The position numbers were made by a program, and so were the translations under genes. A DNA stretch of 64,000 bases from Aquabacterium sp. CECT 9606. Lineage in GTDB: Bacteria > Pseudomonadota > Gammaproteobacteria > Burkholderiales > Burkholderiaceae_C. Under the pieces are notes generated by a model that ran no database searches, was not told the origin of the DNA, and saw only the letters and a list, made by a program, of their open reading frames with translations. The stretch lies in the NCBI RefSeq assembly GCF_918741295.1, contig NZ_CAKKNB010000002.1:496001-560000 (forward strand), in the 5' to 3' direction. Shown here one piece after another: positions 1 through 8,944 of this stretch. The stretch's first letter is position 1. Each line of letters opens with the position of its first letter.

Positions 1-1
1 G

Positions 2-895
2 GGCCAGATGATGATGGAGTTCTACAACGAGCTGCAAAGCGGCAATGGCCCGGTCTTCCTGAAGATGGACCACCTCGCTGAGGAGACCATCCAGACCATC
101 GAGACCATCCTGCACACCAACGAGCGACCCAGCCGCGGCCGCTTCCACGAAGGGCGCGGCACCGACTACCGCCACAAGATGGTGGAGATGCACATCTCCG
201 AGATCGGCTTCTGCAGCGGCCACAGCGCCTCGGGCGTGTACATCAACGAACGCGGCGAAACCACGGTGCCTGGCCTGTACTCGGCCGGTGACATGGCCGC
301 CGTGCCGCACAACTACATGCTCGGCGCCTTCACCTATGGCTGGTTCTGCGGCGAGAACTCGGCGGACTACGTGGCCACCAAGGGCGCGGTGGGCATCGAC
401 GAAGGCCAGATCGAGCGCGAGAAGGCCCGCATCGAAGCGCCTTTCAAGCGCGATGATGGGCTGCCTGCCAACCAGGTCGAATACAAGATCCGCCGCCTGG
501 TCAACGACTACCTGCAGCCCCCCAAGGTGACCCGCAAGATGGAAATCGGCCTGGACCGCCTGGCCCAGGTGCGCGCCGACCTGCCCTTAATGCATGCCCG
601 CAATCCGCATGAGCTGATGCGCTGCATGGAGGTGCACCACATCATCGACTGTGCCGAAATGGCCGCGCGCGCCTCGCTGTTCCGCGAGGAAAGCCGCTGG
701 GGCCTGTACCACTTCCGCGCCGACCACCCCGAGCGCAACGATGCCGAATGGTTCGCCCACTGCCACTTGCGCAAGGGCGCCAACGGCATGGAAAGCCTCA
801 AGCGCCCGGTCGAGCCCTACCTGTTCAAGCTGGACGACGACGAGAAGCAGGCCTACGACCGCCTGCGCGTCGTCAAGCAGGCCGAAGCCGCCTGA
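2..895 (+). CDS. AprA/FrdA-like FAD-dependent flavoprotein, C-terminal part
   Basis: This is the C-terminal 298 codons of a flavoprotein of the fumarate reductase / succinate dehydrogenase / adenylylsulfate reductase alpha family. The reading frame is open to the window edge. The ATG codons at 8 and 11 are probably internal, because the family is usually 550-650 residues long. The visible part has the late FAD-binding segment (VPGLYSAGDMA followed by a Gly-rich stretch near 300-350) and the helical C-terminal domain. A ferredoxin gene follows 37 bases downstream, which resembles the aprA-aprB pairing. The likely role is electron transfer to or from a small sulfur or carboxylic substrate in the cytoplasm. 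The substrate cannot be read from this fragment. Confidence 0.8.
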   Translation, partial: GQMMMEFYNELQSGNGPVFLKMDHLAEETIQTIETILHTNERPSRGRFHEGRGTDYRHKMVEMHISEIGFCSGHSASGVYINERGETTVPGLYSAGDMAAVPHNYMLGAFTYGWFCGENSADYVATKGAVGIDEGQIEREKARIEAPFKRDDGLPANQVEYKIRRLVNDYLQPPKVTRKMEIGLDRLAQVRADLPLMHARNPHELMRCMEVHHIIDCAEMAARASLFREESRWGLYHFRADHPERNDAEWFAHCHLRKGANGMESLKRPVEPYLFKLDDDEKQAYDRLRVVKQAEAA

Positions 896-932
896 GCCTT
901 CTCATTCACCTGTCATCCCTCAGGAGAACACC

Positions 933-1166
933 ATGCCCCAAGCCCTCGCGCCCACCAGCGTTCCGGTGGTCATCAATGAAGAGAAATGCATTGCCCAGAA
1001 AGGCTGCACCGTGTGCGTGGATGTGTGCCCGCTCGACGTGCTGGCCATCGACATGGTCAAGGGCAAGGCCTACATGAAGTACGACGAGTGCTGGTACTGC
1101 ATGCCCTGCGAGACCGACTGTCCCACCGGCGCGGTCGAGGTCAGCATCCCTTACCTGCTGCGTTGA
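933..1166 (+). CDS. 2[4Fe-4S] ferredoxin, AprB-like
   Basis: A 77-residue ferredoxin. The start at 933 follows a CAGGAG ribosome site at 921-926. Two cluster motifs are visible: C19-x5-C25-x2-C28-x3-C32-P and C53-x2-C56-x2-C59-x3-C63-P. The long first spacing and the CWYCMPC arrangement resemble the iron-sulfur beta subunit of adenylylsulfate reductases, without its C-terminal extension. It probably passes electrons to the flavoprotein just upstream (inference from adjacency). It belongs to the same operon as the HEAT-repeat gene, which starts 10 bases after its stop. Confidence 0.88.
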   Translation: MPQALAPTSVPVVINEEKCIAQKGCTVCVDVCPLDVLAIDMVKGKAYMKYDECWYCMPCETDCPTGAVEVSIPYLLR

Positions 1167-1176
1167 AAGGCTTGCC

Positions 1177-2130
1177 ATGACTGCTTCTCATCCATTCGCG
1201 CAGCCCAGTTTGATCAGGCAGCAACTGGTCGACGCCGATCCCGAAGTGCGCCGCGTGGCCATCCGCGAACTGCCCTACAGCGAGGAGGACGACTACATCC
1301 CCTTGCTGACCACCGCGCTCGGCGATGCGCACCCGGGTGTTCGGGCCGACGCGGCCCTGGCCCTGGAGGGCATCGAGCAGGAAGACGTGGTCTCGGTGCT
1401 GGTGCCGATGCTCAAGGACGACAGCCCGGAAGTCCGCCAGGCCGTGGCGCAAACCCTGACCGAGCTGAAGGAGCCCCAATGGGGCGGCCTGCTGCTGGGC
1501 ATGGTGAGCGACCCCGAGCCCCAGGTGCAGGCCAATGCCTTGAAGGCCTTGCGCGCCTTGCGGGTGGAAGCGGCCTTTGAGCCGGCCATGATCGCCACCG
1601 AATCCAGCGACGCGGCCGTGCGGCGCGAAGCCCTGGGGGTGCTGGCCTACCTGAAGAACCCCGGTGCGCTGCACAAGCTGACGCAGGCGGCCATGTCTGA
1701 TCCAGACGCGGAAGTGCGCCGTGTGGCGGTGGGCGGCCTGGGCTTTGCCAGCGGCGCCGACGCCAGCCCGGCCCTGGTGCGTGCGCTGACCGACGAGTCC
1801 TGGCAAGTGCGCCAGGAAGCGGCCAACACGGCGGGCAAGCTGCAACTGTCAGGGTGTGTGCCTGCTTTGATGCAGAGCATGGCCGACACCTACTGGCAGG
1901 TGCGCGTGGCCTGTGCCCGCGCCCTGGGCAAGTTGAAAGCACGCACGGCCTTGCCGACCTTGATCGAAGCCTTGAACCACGAGGTCAGCAACCTGCGCAA
2001 GGAGGCCGCCGTGGCATTGGGCGAGGTGGGCGATCCCGAGGCCAGGCCCGCGTTGGAGAACGCCGCCAACGACCCCGACCCCGATGTGCGCAAGCTGGCG
2101 CGCCTGGCGCTGTCGCGGCTGGCCGCCTGA
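1177..2130 (+). CDS. HEAT-repeat protein (PBS-lyase HEAT-like)
   Basis: This 317-residue protein is built almost entirely of about 30-residue helical repeats of the type DPxxxVRRxAxxxLG, recurring from about residue 15 to the C-terminus. There is no signal peptide and no membrane segment. HEAT-like proteins of this kind act as scaffolds, or as lyases and chaperones for cofactor proteins (family knowledge). Lying between two ferredoxin genes, it may organise or help mature the flavoprotein-ferredoxin complex (inference). The start at 1177 follows a GAAAGG ribosome site. No catalytic residues can be named. Confidence 0.85.
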   Translation: MTASHPFAQPSLIRQQLVDADPEVRRVAIRELPYSEEDDYIPLLTTALGDAHPGVRADAALALEGIEQEDVVSVLVPMLKDDSPEVRQAVAQTLTELKEPQWGGLLLGMVSDPEPQVQANALKALRALRVEAAFEPAMIATESSDAAVRREALGVLAYLKNPGALHKLTQAAMSDPDAEVRRVAVGGLGFASGADASPALVRALTDESWQVRQEAANTAGKLQLSGCVPALMQSMADTYWQVRVACARALGKLKARTALPTLIEALNHEVSNLRKEAAVALGEVGDPEARPALENAANDPDPDVRKLARLALSRLAA

Positions 2131-2149
2131 CCACCTCAAGGAGCGTGTC

Positions 2150-2479
2150 ATGACCTTTGTCGTCACCGAAGCCTGCATCAAATGCAAGTACACCGATTGC
2201 GTGGAAGTCTGCCCCGTTGATTGCTTTCACGAAGGCCCGAACTTCCTCGTCATCAATCCCACCGAATGCATCGACTGCGGCGTGTGCGTGCCCGAGTGCC
2301 CAGCCAACGCCATCGTCGATGAAGGTGATCTGCCGGCCGACCAGCAGATCTACCTGGCGCTGAACGAGCAGTTGTCCAGGACCTGGCCCGTGATCACGTC
2401 CAGCAAATCGCCACTGCCCGATGCCGACGACTGGCGCGATGTGCAGGGCAAGCATGACCAACTCATCGCGGAGGCCTGA
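2150..2479 (+). CDS. fdxA: 7Fe ferredoxin FdxA
   Basis: A 109-residue ferredoxin of the FdxA / Azotobacter FdI type. The start at 2150 was chosen from the AAGGAG site at 2138-2143 and the conserved opening [12 protein letters not shown]. Cysteines follow the 7Fe pattern: C9-x7-C17-x3-C21 near the N-terminus, then C40-x2-C43-x2-C46-x3-C50-P. These would hold one [3Fe-4S] and one [4Fe-4S] cluster. A roughly 55-residue C-terminal tail is typical of the family. The next gene encodes a ferredoxin-NADP reductase and starts 3 bases after the stop, so the two probably work as an electron relay from NADPH. Confidence 0.93.
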   Translation: MTFVVTEACIKCKYTDCVEVCPVDCFHEGPNFLVINPTECIDCGVCVPECPANAIVDEGDLPADQQIYLALNEQLSRTWPVITSSKSPLPDADDWRDVQGKHDQLIAEA

Positions 2480-2482
2480 GCC

Positions 2483-3556
2483 ATGAATGCACGCACCCCC
2501 ATCGAGCAACCCATCGAGACCGACGCGCTCATCATTGGCGCCGGCCCCGTCGGCCTGTTCCAGGTGTTCGAGCTGGGCCTGTTGGAAATCAAGGCGCACA
2601 TCATCGACTCACTGGCTCACCCGGGCGGGCAGTGCATGGAGCTGTATCCCGACAAGCCCATCTACGACATCCCCGCCGTGCCCGTGTGCACCGGGCAAGA
2701 GTTGACGGACAAGCTGCTGCAACAGATCGAGCCCTTTGGTGCCACCTTCCACCTGGGGCAGGAGGTGGTCGAGGTGATCCCGCAGGCCGATGGCCGCCAC
2801 CTGGTGGCCACCTCGAAGGGCACGCAGTTCCTGGCGCGGACGATCTTCATCGCTGGTGGCGTGGGCTCTTTTCAGCCACGCACCTTGCGTGTCGATGGAC
2901 TGGACCGCTTCGAGGGCACGCAGGTGTTCTACCGCGTGAAGAAGCCGACCGACTTCGCTGGCAAAAACCTGGTGATCTTGGGTGGCGGCGACTCGGCCCT
3001 GGATTGGGCGCTCAATTTTGTGCAGCCCGGCCCGCAGCAAGCCGAGAGCGTGGTGCTGGTGCACCGCCGCGATGCATTCCGCGCCGCGCCGGCCAGCGTG
3101 GCGAAGATGCGTGAGCACTGTGCCGCGATGGAGATGCAGTTCGAGGTGGGCCAGGTCACGGGCTTTCAGGAAACCGATGGCCGATTGAGCGCGGTCAAGG
3201 TGACCGGCAGCGATGGCGTGACCCGGGTCATGCCCTGCGACGCGGTGCTGGCCTTCTTTGGCCTGAGCCCCAAGCTGGGGCCCATCGCCAACTGGGGCAT
3301 TGCCCTGGACCGCAAGCAGATCGAGGTCGACACCGAGCGTTTTGCCACCAATGTGCCGGGCATCTTCGCGGTGGGCGACATCAACACCTACCCCGGCAAG
3401 AAGAAGCTGATCCTCAGTGGCTTCCACGAAGCCGCGCTCGCCGCGTTCGCCGCGGCGCCGCTGATCTTCCCTGACAAGCGCATCCACCTTCAGTACACCA
3501 CCACCAGCCCCAAGTTGCACCAGGTGCTGGGCGTGGAGACCCCCGTGTTCGACTGA
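2483..3556 (+). CDS. Ferredoxin--NADP reductase, thioredoxin-reductase-like
   Basis: This 357-residue flavoenzyme moves electrons between NADPH and ferredoxin. The FAD-binding GAGPVG is at residues 19-24, and the NADPH-binding Rossmann motif [11 protein letters not shown] begins near residue 167. The second FAD motif, [16 protein letters not shown], lies near residue 290. It lacks the redox-active CxxC of true thioredoxin reductases, which fits the TrxR-like FNR group (as in Bacillus YumC). Its position directly behind fdxA makes FdxA the obvious partner. With the upstream ferredoxin and flavoprotein it suggests an NADPH-driven reductive pathway (inference). Confidence 0.9.
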   Translation: MNARTPIEQPIETDALIIGAGPVGLFQVFELGLLEIKAHIIDSLAHPGGQCMELYPDKPIYDIPAVPVCTGQELTDKLLQQIEPFGATFHLGQEVVEVIPQADGRHLVATSKGTQFLARTIFIAGGVGSFQPRTLRVDGLDRFEGTQVFYRVKKPTDFAGKNLVILGGGDSALDWALNFVQPGPQQAESVVLVHRRDAFRAAPASVAKMREHCAAMEMQFEVGQVTGFQETDGRLSAVKVTGSDGVTRVMPCDAVLAFFGLSPKLGPIANWGIALDRKQIEVDTERFATNVPGIFAVGDINTYPGKKKLILSGFHEAALAAFAAAPLIFPDKRIHLQYTTTSPKLHQVLGVETPVFD

Positions 3557-3640
3557 AACGAGCCCGCAGCCATGGCACGCGTCATGCAGATGTCATGACA
3601 AGCCAAGACCAGTTTCAACGCATTGCATCAGGAGTATTTC

Positions 3641-5071
3641 ATGATCCGCAGTTCATCGAATCAACGCTTGTTCATCTGGGCTCTGGGCGCGGCCTGGGGG
3701 ATGATGGCCGCCGTGGCCCATGCCGCCCCGCAAGAAGTGGTCGTGGGCATCGGCACCCAGAACACCACCACCAACACCGTGACCGGCGGCATCGTGCTGG
3801 ACAAGCTGGGCCTGCTGGAAAAGAACCTGCCCAAGACCGGCAAGTACGCCAATATCAAGTTCATCATCGATTGGCAGAACTTCACCTCGGGCCCGCCGGT
3901 GACCAACGGCATGATGGCCGGCAAGCTGCAGATCGGCATGATGGGCGACTACCCCTTGCTGGTGAACGGGGCCACCTTCCAGGCGGGCAATGACACCAAG
4001 AGCAAGCTCATCGCCATCCTGGCCTACAACCAGTTTGGAGCGGGCAATGGCGTGGTGGTGCACAAGGACTCGCCCTACTACCAGCTGTCCGACCTGAAGG
4101 GCAAGCGCATCTCCGCACCCTTCGGCTCGGCCGCGCACGGCATGCTGCTCAAAGCCATGGAAGACCGGGGCTGGAAGGACGACTTCTGGGACCTGTCCTC
4201 GCAAAGCCCCGAGGTGGGCACCACCAACCTGCAGGAAAAGAAGCTGGACGCGCACGCCGACTTCGTGCCCTTCATGGAATTGCTGCCGCACAAGGGCTTT
4301 GCCCGCAAGATCTTCGACGGGGTCGAGACCAAGCTGCCGACCTTCCACGGCGTGGTGGTGCGCGAGGACTTTGCCAAGCAGTACCCGGAGTTCGTCGTGG
4401 GCTACCTCAAGGCCGTGATGGAGGCCAACGACTGGGTGCGCAAGAACCCGAAGCTGGCCGCCGAGAAGATCGCCGAATGGACCAAGATCGACAAGGAAGT
4501 GGTCTACATGTTCCTGGGCCCGGCCGGCATCCACACGCTGGACCCAAGCATCAAACCCAAGTGGGTCGAGACCATCAAGTACGACACCGGCGTGCTGCAG
4601 CGCCTGGGCCGTGTCAAGCAATTCGACGTCAACGCCTGGGTGGATGACAGCTATGTGCGCGCGGCCTTCAAGGAGCGCGGCGAGGACTATGAAGCGCAGA
4701 AGGCCAGCTTCGCGGGCAGCGAGATCGCGGGTCAGGACGCCTTCTGCAAGAAGCCCATTGCCAAGTCGATCGAGGCGGGCGAGGTCTGGCTCAAGTCGGG
4801 CGACCTGATGGCTTACAGCAGCGCGGCTTGCACCCTGGGTGCCATCAAGCAGTTCATGGGGCAGGGCAAGGCCGTGGGCGCGTCTTACTTGTTTGACCAG
4901 AACCTGAACATCAAGCTCTTCGCCGACAAGGCCTTCTTCGCGGTCAACGACCAGGACCCGAAGGCCCTGGTGATCGAGCCCTTCCTGCTCAAGAAGGATG
5001 CCGAGCAGATGGCTGCCAAGCTCAAGGGCAAGGTGCTGGCTTACGAGCAGGTGCTCGCGCTCATCAAGTGA
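3641..5071 (+). CDS. NrtA/TauA-like ABC substrate-binding protein with NosL-like C-terminus
   Basis: A 476-residue periplasmic binding protein. The start at 3641 is favoured by GGAG at 3631-3634. An N-terminal signal peptide ends near residue 28 (AHA/A). Residues about 35-350 show the nitrate/sulfonate/taurine binding-protein fold, including SDLKGKRISAPFGSAAHGML. That fold normally makes a protein of about 320 residues, so about 120 residues are extra. The extra part (about 360-476) has a lone Cys in AACTLGAIKQF, then KAFFAV and a final KKDAEQMAAKLKGKVLAYEQV. This resembles the end of NosL-type copper-binding accessory proteins, recalled from the family and not computed. Permease and ATPase genes follow directly. 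The ligand is unknown. Confidence 0.82.
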   Translation: MIRSSSNQRLFIWALGAAWGMMAAVAHAAPQEVVVGIGTQNTTTNTVTGGIVLDKLGLLEKNLPKTGKYANIKFIIDWQNFTSGPPVTNGMMAGKLQIGMMGDYPLLVNGATFQAGNDTKSKLIAILAYNQFGAGNGVVVHKDSPYYQLSDLKGKRISAPFGSAAHGMLLKAMEDRGWKDDFWDLSSQSPEVGTTNLQEKKLDAHADFVPFMELLPHKGFARKIFDGVETKLPTFHGVVVREDFAKQYPEFVVGYLKAVMEANDWVRKNPKLAAEKIAEWTKIDKEVVYMFLGPAGIHTLDPSIKPKWVETIKYDTGVLQRLGRVKQFDVNAWVDDSYVRAAFKERGEDYEAQKASFAGSEIAGQDAFCKKPIAKSIEAGEVWLKSGDLMAYSSAACTLGAIKQFMGQGKAVGASYLFDQNLNIKLFADKAFFAVNDQDPKALVIEPFLLKKDAEQMAAKLKGKVLAYEQVLALIK

Positions 5072-5093
5072 ACCACTGAAACAGGAGTCCGCC

Positions 5094-5999
5094 ATGCGCA
5101 TCGCCGAACCTGTGATGGCCCCCTCGGCCAAAGGCCCCGCCTCCGAGGCCCCCACCTTGGTCATCGTGCCGCCTGCACCAGTGTCCACCGCCCAACGGCC
5201 AGCGCGGCGCCTGCCCTGGCGCATGCTGCGCACCGCGCTGAGCGCGACGGTGTCGTTGGGCGCGCTGCTGCTGGCCTGGCACTTGGCGGTGAAATACCGC
5301 CTCGACTTCTACATCCGCTTCAACAACATCCCCGCGCCCGCGGCGGTGTGGGAGGACGCGCAGACGCTGTTCGGCAATGCGCGCTTTCAAAAACACATCT
5401 ACCTGAGCCTGCAACGCATCTTCCTGGGCTTTGTGATCGCTTCGGTGGTGGGCGTGGGGCTGGGCCTGCTGCTGGGGCGCTTTCGGGCGGCCCGTGAACT
5501 GGTCTTTCCCGCGCTGGAGGTGCTGCGTCCCATCCCGGCCATCGCCTGGGTGCCCATGTCCATCATGCTGTGGCCCAGCAACGAGGTGAGCATCGTGTTC
5601 ATCACATTCTTGGGGGCCTTCTTTCCCATCTTGCTCAACACCATGCAGGGCGTGCAGGCGGTCGACAAGGTGCTGGTCCGCGCCGCGCAAAGCCTGGGCG
5701 TGACGCAGCGGGCCATGTTCCTCGAGGTCATCCTGCCGGGCGCCTTGCCGCACGTGTTCACCGGCCTGGCCCTGGGCATGGGCGTGGCCTGGGTGTCGCT
5801 GATCGCGGCCGAGATGATCTCGGGCCAGTTCGGCATCGGCTACTTCACCTGGGAAGCCTACTCGCTGGTGCGCTATTCCGAGATCGCACTCGGCATGATC
5901 GTCATCGGTGTGCTGGGGCTCTTGTGTTCCGGCCTGATCCGCCTGGTGGGGCGCTCGGTGATGCCCTGGATGGCCTACGGTGCCGCCAACCACGATTGA
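5094..5999 (+). CDS. ABC transporter permease, TauC/SsuC/NrtB type
   Basis: This 301-residue inner-membrane permease has about six hydrophobic helices after a long proline-rich cytoplasmic N-terminus (residues 1-45). The EAA loop that contacts the ATPase is visible as AAQSLGVTQRAMFLEVILPG. The start at 5094 follows AGGAG at 5083-5087. It forms the membrane channel of the importer encoded by the genes on either side. The unusually long N-terminal extension (STAQRPARRLPWR) is of unknown use. Confidence 0.92.
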   Translation: MRIAEPVMAPSAKGPASEAPTLVIVPPAPVSTAQRPARRLPWRMLRTALSATVSLGALLLAWHLAVKYRLDFYIRFNNIPAPAAVWEDAQTLFGNARFQKHIYLSLQRIFLGFVIASVVGVGLGLLLGRFRAARELVFPALEVLRPIPAIAWVPMSIMLWPSNEVSIVFITFLGAFFPILLNTMQGVQAVDKVLVRAAQSLGVTQRAMFLEVILPGALPHVFTGLALGMGVAWVSLIAAEMISGQFGIGYFTWEAYSLVRYSEIALGMIVIGVLGLLCSGLIRLVGRSVMPWMAYGAANHD

Positions 6000-6011
6000 A
6001 GGAGAAACACC

Positions 6012-6887
6012 ATGGACCGACATCCGCACAGTGACGTCAAGGGCCTGATCCAGGTCGATCACCTGGAGGTGAGCTTCGAAGCGCAGGGCCGCCTGGTGCA
6101 GGCCGTGGACGACGTGTCCATGCAGGTGCAGCCCGGCGAGTTCGTTTCCATCATCGGGCCGTCGGGCTGCGGCAAGTCCACGCTGCTCAATGTGGTCGCG
6201 GGCTTCTTGCAGGCCTCGTCGGGCAGCGCGCAAGTGGACCATCGCGCGGTCAAGGGGCCGGGCGCCGACCGGGGCGTGGTGTTCCAGCAGTACTCGCTGT
6301 TCCCATGGATGACGGTGCGCAAGAACGTCGAGTTTGGCTTGAAGATGAAGGGGGTGGACCGGACCTCGCGCGTGTCCACGGCGCGCACTTTGCTGTCGAT
6401 GGCCGGCCTGCTGGCCTTCGAGAACCATTACCCCGACCAGCTCTCGGGCGGCATGAAGCAGCGGGTGGGCATCGTGCGGGCTCTGGCCACGTCGCCACAG
6501 GTGCTGTTGATGGACGAGCCCTTTGGTGCACTGGATGCACAAACGCGCGTGGTCATGCAGGAGATCCTGACCAACATGTGGCAACGCCTGCGCATCTCCG
6601 TGCTGTTCATCACGCATGACATCGACGAGGCCGTGTTCCTGTCGGACCGCATCTACGTGATGACCGCGCGACCCGGGCGCATCAAGGCCGAGATCCGCGT
6701 GCCACTGCCCCGCCCGCGCACGCCCGCCATGACCAGCTCGCCGGAGTTCCTGCGCATCGTGCAGCAGATCAAGCAGTTGATCCGCGAAGAAAGCCTGAGC
6801 GCCATGGGCGGGGACTTGAAGGATGGTGCCTTGCAGGGCCTGAGCACCGAGATCGGCCCCACCGGGGTCGAAGGCCTCATGCATTGA
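6012..6887 (+). CDS. ABC transporter ATP-binding protein, TauB/SsuB/NrtD type
   Basis: The 291-residue ATPase energises the importer. Walker A is GPSGCGKST, the signature motif is LSGGMKQR, Walker B is VLLMDEP, and the switch histidine is in FITHDIDEA. The GAxDRGVVFQQYSLFPW Q-loop segment is typical of the nitrate/sulfonate/taurine subfamily. It extends about 30 residues beyond the usual end (after LIREESLSAMGG), with no recognised domain. It starts 12 bases after the permease stop. Confidence 0.93.
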   Translation: MDRHPHSDVKGLIQVDHLEVSFEAQGRLVQAVDDVSMQVQPGEFVSIIGPSGCGKSTLLNVVAGFLQASSGSAQVDHRAVKGPGADRGVVFQQYSLFPWMTVRKNVEFGLKMKGVDRTSRVSTARTLLSMAGLLAFENHYPDQLSGGMKQRVGIVRALATSPQVLLMDEPFGALDAQTRVVMQEILTNMWQRLRISVLFITHDIDEAVFLSDRIYVMTARPGRIKAEIRVPLPRPRTPAMTSSPEFLRIVQQIKQLIREESLSAMGGDLKDGALQGLSTEIGPTGVEGLMH

Positions 6888-6905
6888 AGAAGACGGGATC
6901 AGACC

Positions 6906-7211
6906 ATGATTGAAGAACTCCTGATCGACCAGCAGCGCGAGGTGCTCACCTTGCGCCTGGAGGATGGCCGGTGCATCGACCTGCCGGACTCGGTGCTGCG
7001 GGCTTCCTGCAAATGCGCCTTCTGCGAATCGGGGCGTCGCAAGGGCGAGCCGCCGCTGGTGGCCGAAGGCACGCACATTGTGGGCTGGGAGTCCATGGGT
7101 GCGGCCATCCACCTGAAATTCTCGGATGGCCACGCGCGGGGCATCTACCCCTACCCCTATCTGCTGACCTTGGCCGAGGCCCAGGCCGCCGAACTGCCCA
7201 CGGCGCCATGA
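6906..7211 (+). CDS. DUF971 / GBBH-like N-terminal domain protein
   Basis: A 101-residue single-domain protein of the DUF971 family, related to the N-terminal domain of gamma-butyrobetaine hydroxylase. The family core appears as LRLEDGRxIDLPDSVLRASCKCAFCESGRR (given here as a pattern) with C38, C40 and C43 close together, and later GWESMGAAIHLKFSDGHARGIYPY. The cysteines could bind zinc or an Fe-S cluster. DUF971 proteins often accompany Fe-S assembly or scaffold genes (family knowledge). The stop overlaps the start of the exporter gene by four bases (ATGA), implying translational coupling. Confidence 0.85.
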   Translation: MIEELLIDQQREVLTLRLEDGRCIDLPDSVLRASCKCAFCESGRRKGEPPLVAEGTHIVGWESMGAAIHLKFSDGHARGIYPYPYLLTLAEAQAAELPTAP

Positions 7212-8224
7212 CCGGCCTGGCCCTGGCTCGTCCGCCATCCTGGTGGTTGCGCTGGGGTGCCACGGCGCGAGGTGCCTTGCTGCCCGTCACGATTGCGATC
7301 GCGGCGCGGTTTCTCACCGACCACCAGGGCGGACCGGCCTTGCTGTACGCCTTGCTGCTGGGCATGGTGCTCAACTTCCTGCACGAGCAACCGCACATCC
7401 AGCAGGCTTGCCTGCATTGCGGATCACGCGGGTTGCGCATCGGCGTGGCCCTGCTGGGGGCCCGCATCACCTGGGCCCAATGCGCCGAACTGGGCTGGCA
7501 CACCCTGGCCCTGCTGACGCTGTGTGTGGTCTCGACGATCTTGGTCAGCGTGGTGATCGGCCGCTGGTTCCGCACGCCCTTGGCCGATTCGGTGGTGGCC
7601 GGGGCCGCGGTGGCCATTTGCGGTGCATCCGCGGCGTTGGCCGTGGCCGATGCATTGACCCCCAGGCGCGTCAAGCCCGCGCTGGTTTTGTTGGTGGTGG
7701 TGACCGTGACCTGCCTGTCGACCAGCGCGATGGTGCTGTACCCGGCCATGCTGCACGCGATGCACCTGGAAGGCGTCCAGGCGGGTGTCTTCCTGGGGGC
7801 CTCGGTTCACGATGTCGCCCAGGTGGTGGGCGCGGGCTACCACATGGGACCGGAAGAAGGCGATGTGGCCTCGGTCACCAAGATGATGCGCGTGGCCTTG
7901 CTGGTGCCGGCTGTGCTGCTGATTGGGTGGTTTTTCCGCAATCCGGCCGGGCATCTTTCGGCGGTCTCGGCGCCCCGGCCCTGGTTTCTGGCCGGCTTTG
8001 CAGCCTTGGTGGTGCTGAACTCTGGGGGCTGGCTGTCCCCTGCCGTGAAGACAGGTCTGATCACGGCATCGCAGTTTTTCATCCTGGTGGCCATGGCTTC
8101 GATGGGTTTGCGGACCTCCTTGAAGCAATTGTTCGAGGCCGGTTGGAAACTTCCCGCGCTGCTTCTGCTGGACACGCTGTTCATTGGCGCGCAAGCACTC
8201 ATTGGTGTTCATTTGATGTGGTAA
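7208..8224 (+). CDS. YeiH family putative sulfate exporter
   Basis: This 338-residue integral membrane protein of the YeiH/TauZ-type putative sulfate exporter family has about ten hydrophobic segments. Conserved family stretches include GIALLGARI-like LRIGVALLGARIT, AAVAICGASAALAVA, and GASVHDVAQVVGAGY. The ATG at 7208 overlaps the stop of the DUF971 gene. Homologous TauZ in sulfonate degraders is thought to export sulfate or sulfite (family knowledge). Its place at the end of this cluster therefore hints that the imported substrate contains sulfur and that an oxidised sulfur anion must be expelled. Transport direction is not shown by the sequence. Confidence 0.85.
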   Translation: MTGLALARPPSWWLRWGATARGALLPVTIAIAARFLTDHQGGPALLYALLLGMVLNFLHEQPHIQQACLHCGSRGLRIGVALLGARITWAQCAELGWHTLALLTLCVVSTILVSVVIGRWFRTPLADSVVAGAAVAICGASAALAVADALTPRRVKPALVLLVVVTVTCLSTSAMVLYPAMLHAMHLEGVQAGVFLGASVHDVAQVVGAGYHMGPEEGDVASVTKMMRVALLVPAVLLIGWFFRNPAGHLSAVSAPRPWFLAGFAALVVLNSGGWLSPAVKTGLITASQFFILVAMASMGLRTSLKQLFEAGWKLPALLLLDTLFIGAQALIGVHLMW

Positions 8225-8233
8225 ACCTGGGGC

Positions 8234-8884
8234 ATGAACAGCACCATCCCCTGGCTTTCGCTCCTCCTGTCTCTGGCCATCCTGGCGAGCTATGAATTGC
8301 ACCTGTCGGTGCTTTCCCGTCGCCAACCGCACGCCACGGCCCGCTCGGCCCATGCCCTGCTGCGCGTGGAGTGGGTGGAGGCCCTGTCCCGGCAGGCGGG
8401 CTCTGAAATCGTCGCCGTGCAGGCGCTCCGTAATTCGCTGATGTCGGCCACCATCACGGCCTCAACCGCGGCGCTGGCCTTGATGGGCACGCTGACGGTG
8501 ACCTCCACCACCGTGGCCCAGGACATGGCCTTGTTCGGCATGCGGCAAATGTCGACCCGCCTGGCGCTGGAGTTGCTGCTGTTGGCGACTTTGTTCGCTT
8601 CTTATGTGTGCTCGGCCACCGCCATGCGCTATTTCAGCCATGGCAGTTTCATCATGTCGCTGCCGGTGGGCTCGGAAGAACGCCTGCGCCGCACGCCCAT
8701 GGCCGTGGATTACGTGCGCCGTGCGGGTGTGCTGTACAGCTGGGGCCTGCGCTTGTTCCTGTTCCTCGCGCCCATCGTGGCCGGGTTGGTCAACCCGCTG
8801 GCCATGCCGGTGGCCGCCATCGTGCTCACCCTGGTCTTGAGGGCCTTTGACCGGGCGCCCGTGGGTTTGGCGCCGCTGGGTTAA
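8234..8884 (+). CDS. DUF599 family membrane protein
   Basis: A 216-residue protein with an N-terminal hydrophobic helix (WLSLLLSLAILASYELHL), a short soluble stretch, and three more membrane helices. The pattern NSLMSATITASTAALALMG followed by SYVCSATAMRYFSHGSFIM matches the DUF599 family of uncharacterised bacterial inner-membrane proteins. It starts 9 bases after the exporter gene but is not clearly part of the redox cluster. Function unknown. Confidence 0.8.
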   Translation: MNSTIPWLSLLLSLAILASYELHLSVLSRRQPHATARSAHALLRVEWVEALSRQAGSEIVAVQALRNSLMSATITASTAALALMGTLTVTSTTVAQDMALFGMRQMSTRLALELLLLATLFASYVCSATAMRYFSHGSFIMSLPVGSEERLRRTPMAVDYVRRAGVLYSWGLRLFLFLAPIVAGLVNPLAMPVAAIVLTLVLRAFDRAPVGLAPLG

Positions 8885-8944
8885 CCTGCGGTGATCGGCA
8901 TGCGAATTGCTGCTCTTTCCCGATCAATGCAAGCAGGTGTGCCC

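Noticed and set aside
3581-3597. GTCATG repeated 11 bases apart upstream of the binding-protein gene
   Set aside because: The short repeat could be an operator, but six bases twice is too little evidence, and no regulator is known in the window.
5064-7238. Long open frame of 724 codons on the - strand
   Set aside because: It lies opposite the importer genes, is dominated by His/Gln/Gly/Arg as expected for a GC-rich shadow frame, and matches no family.
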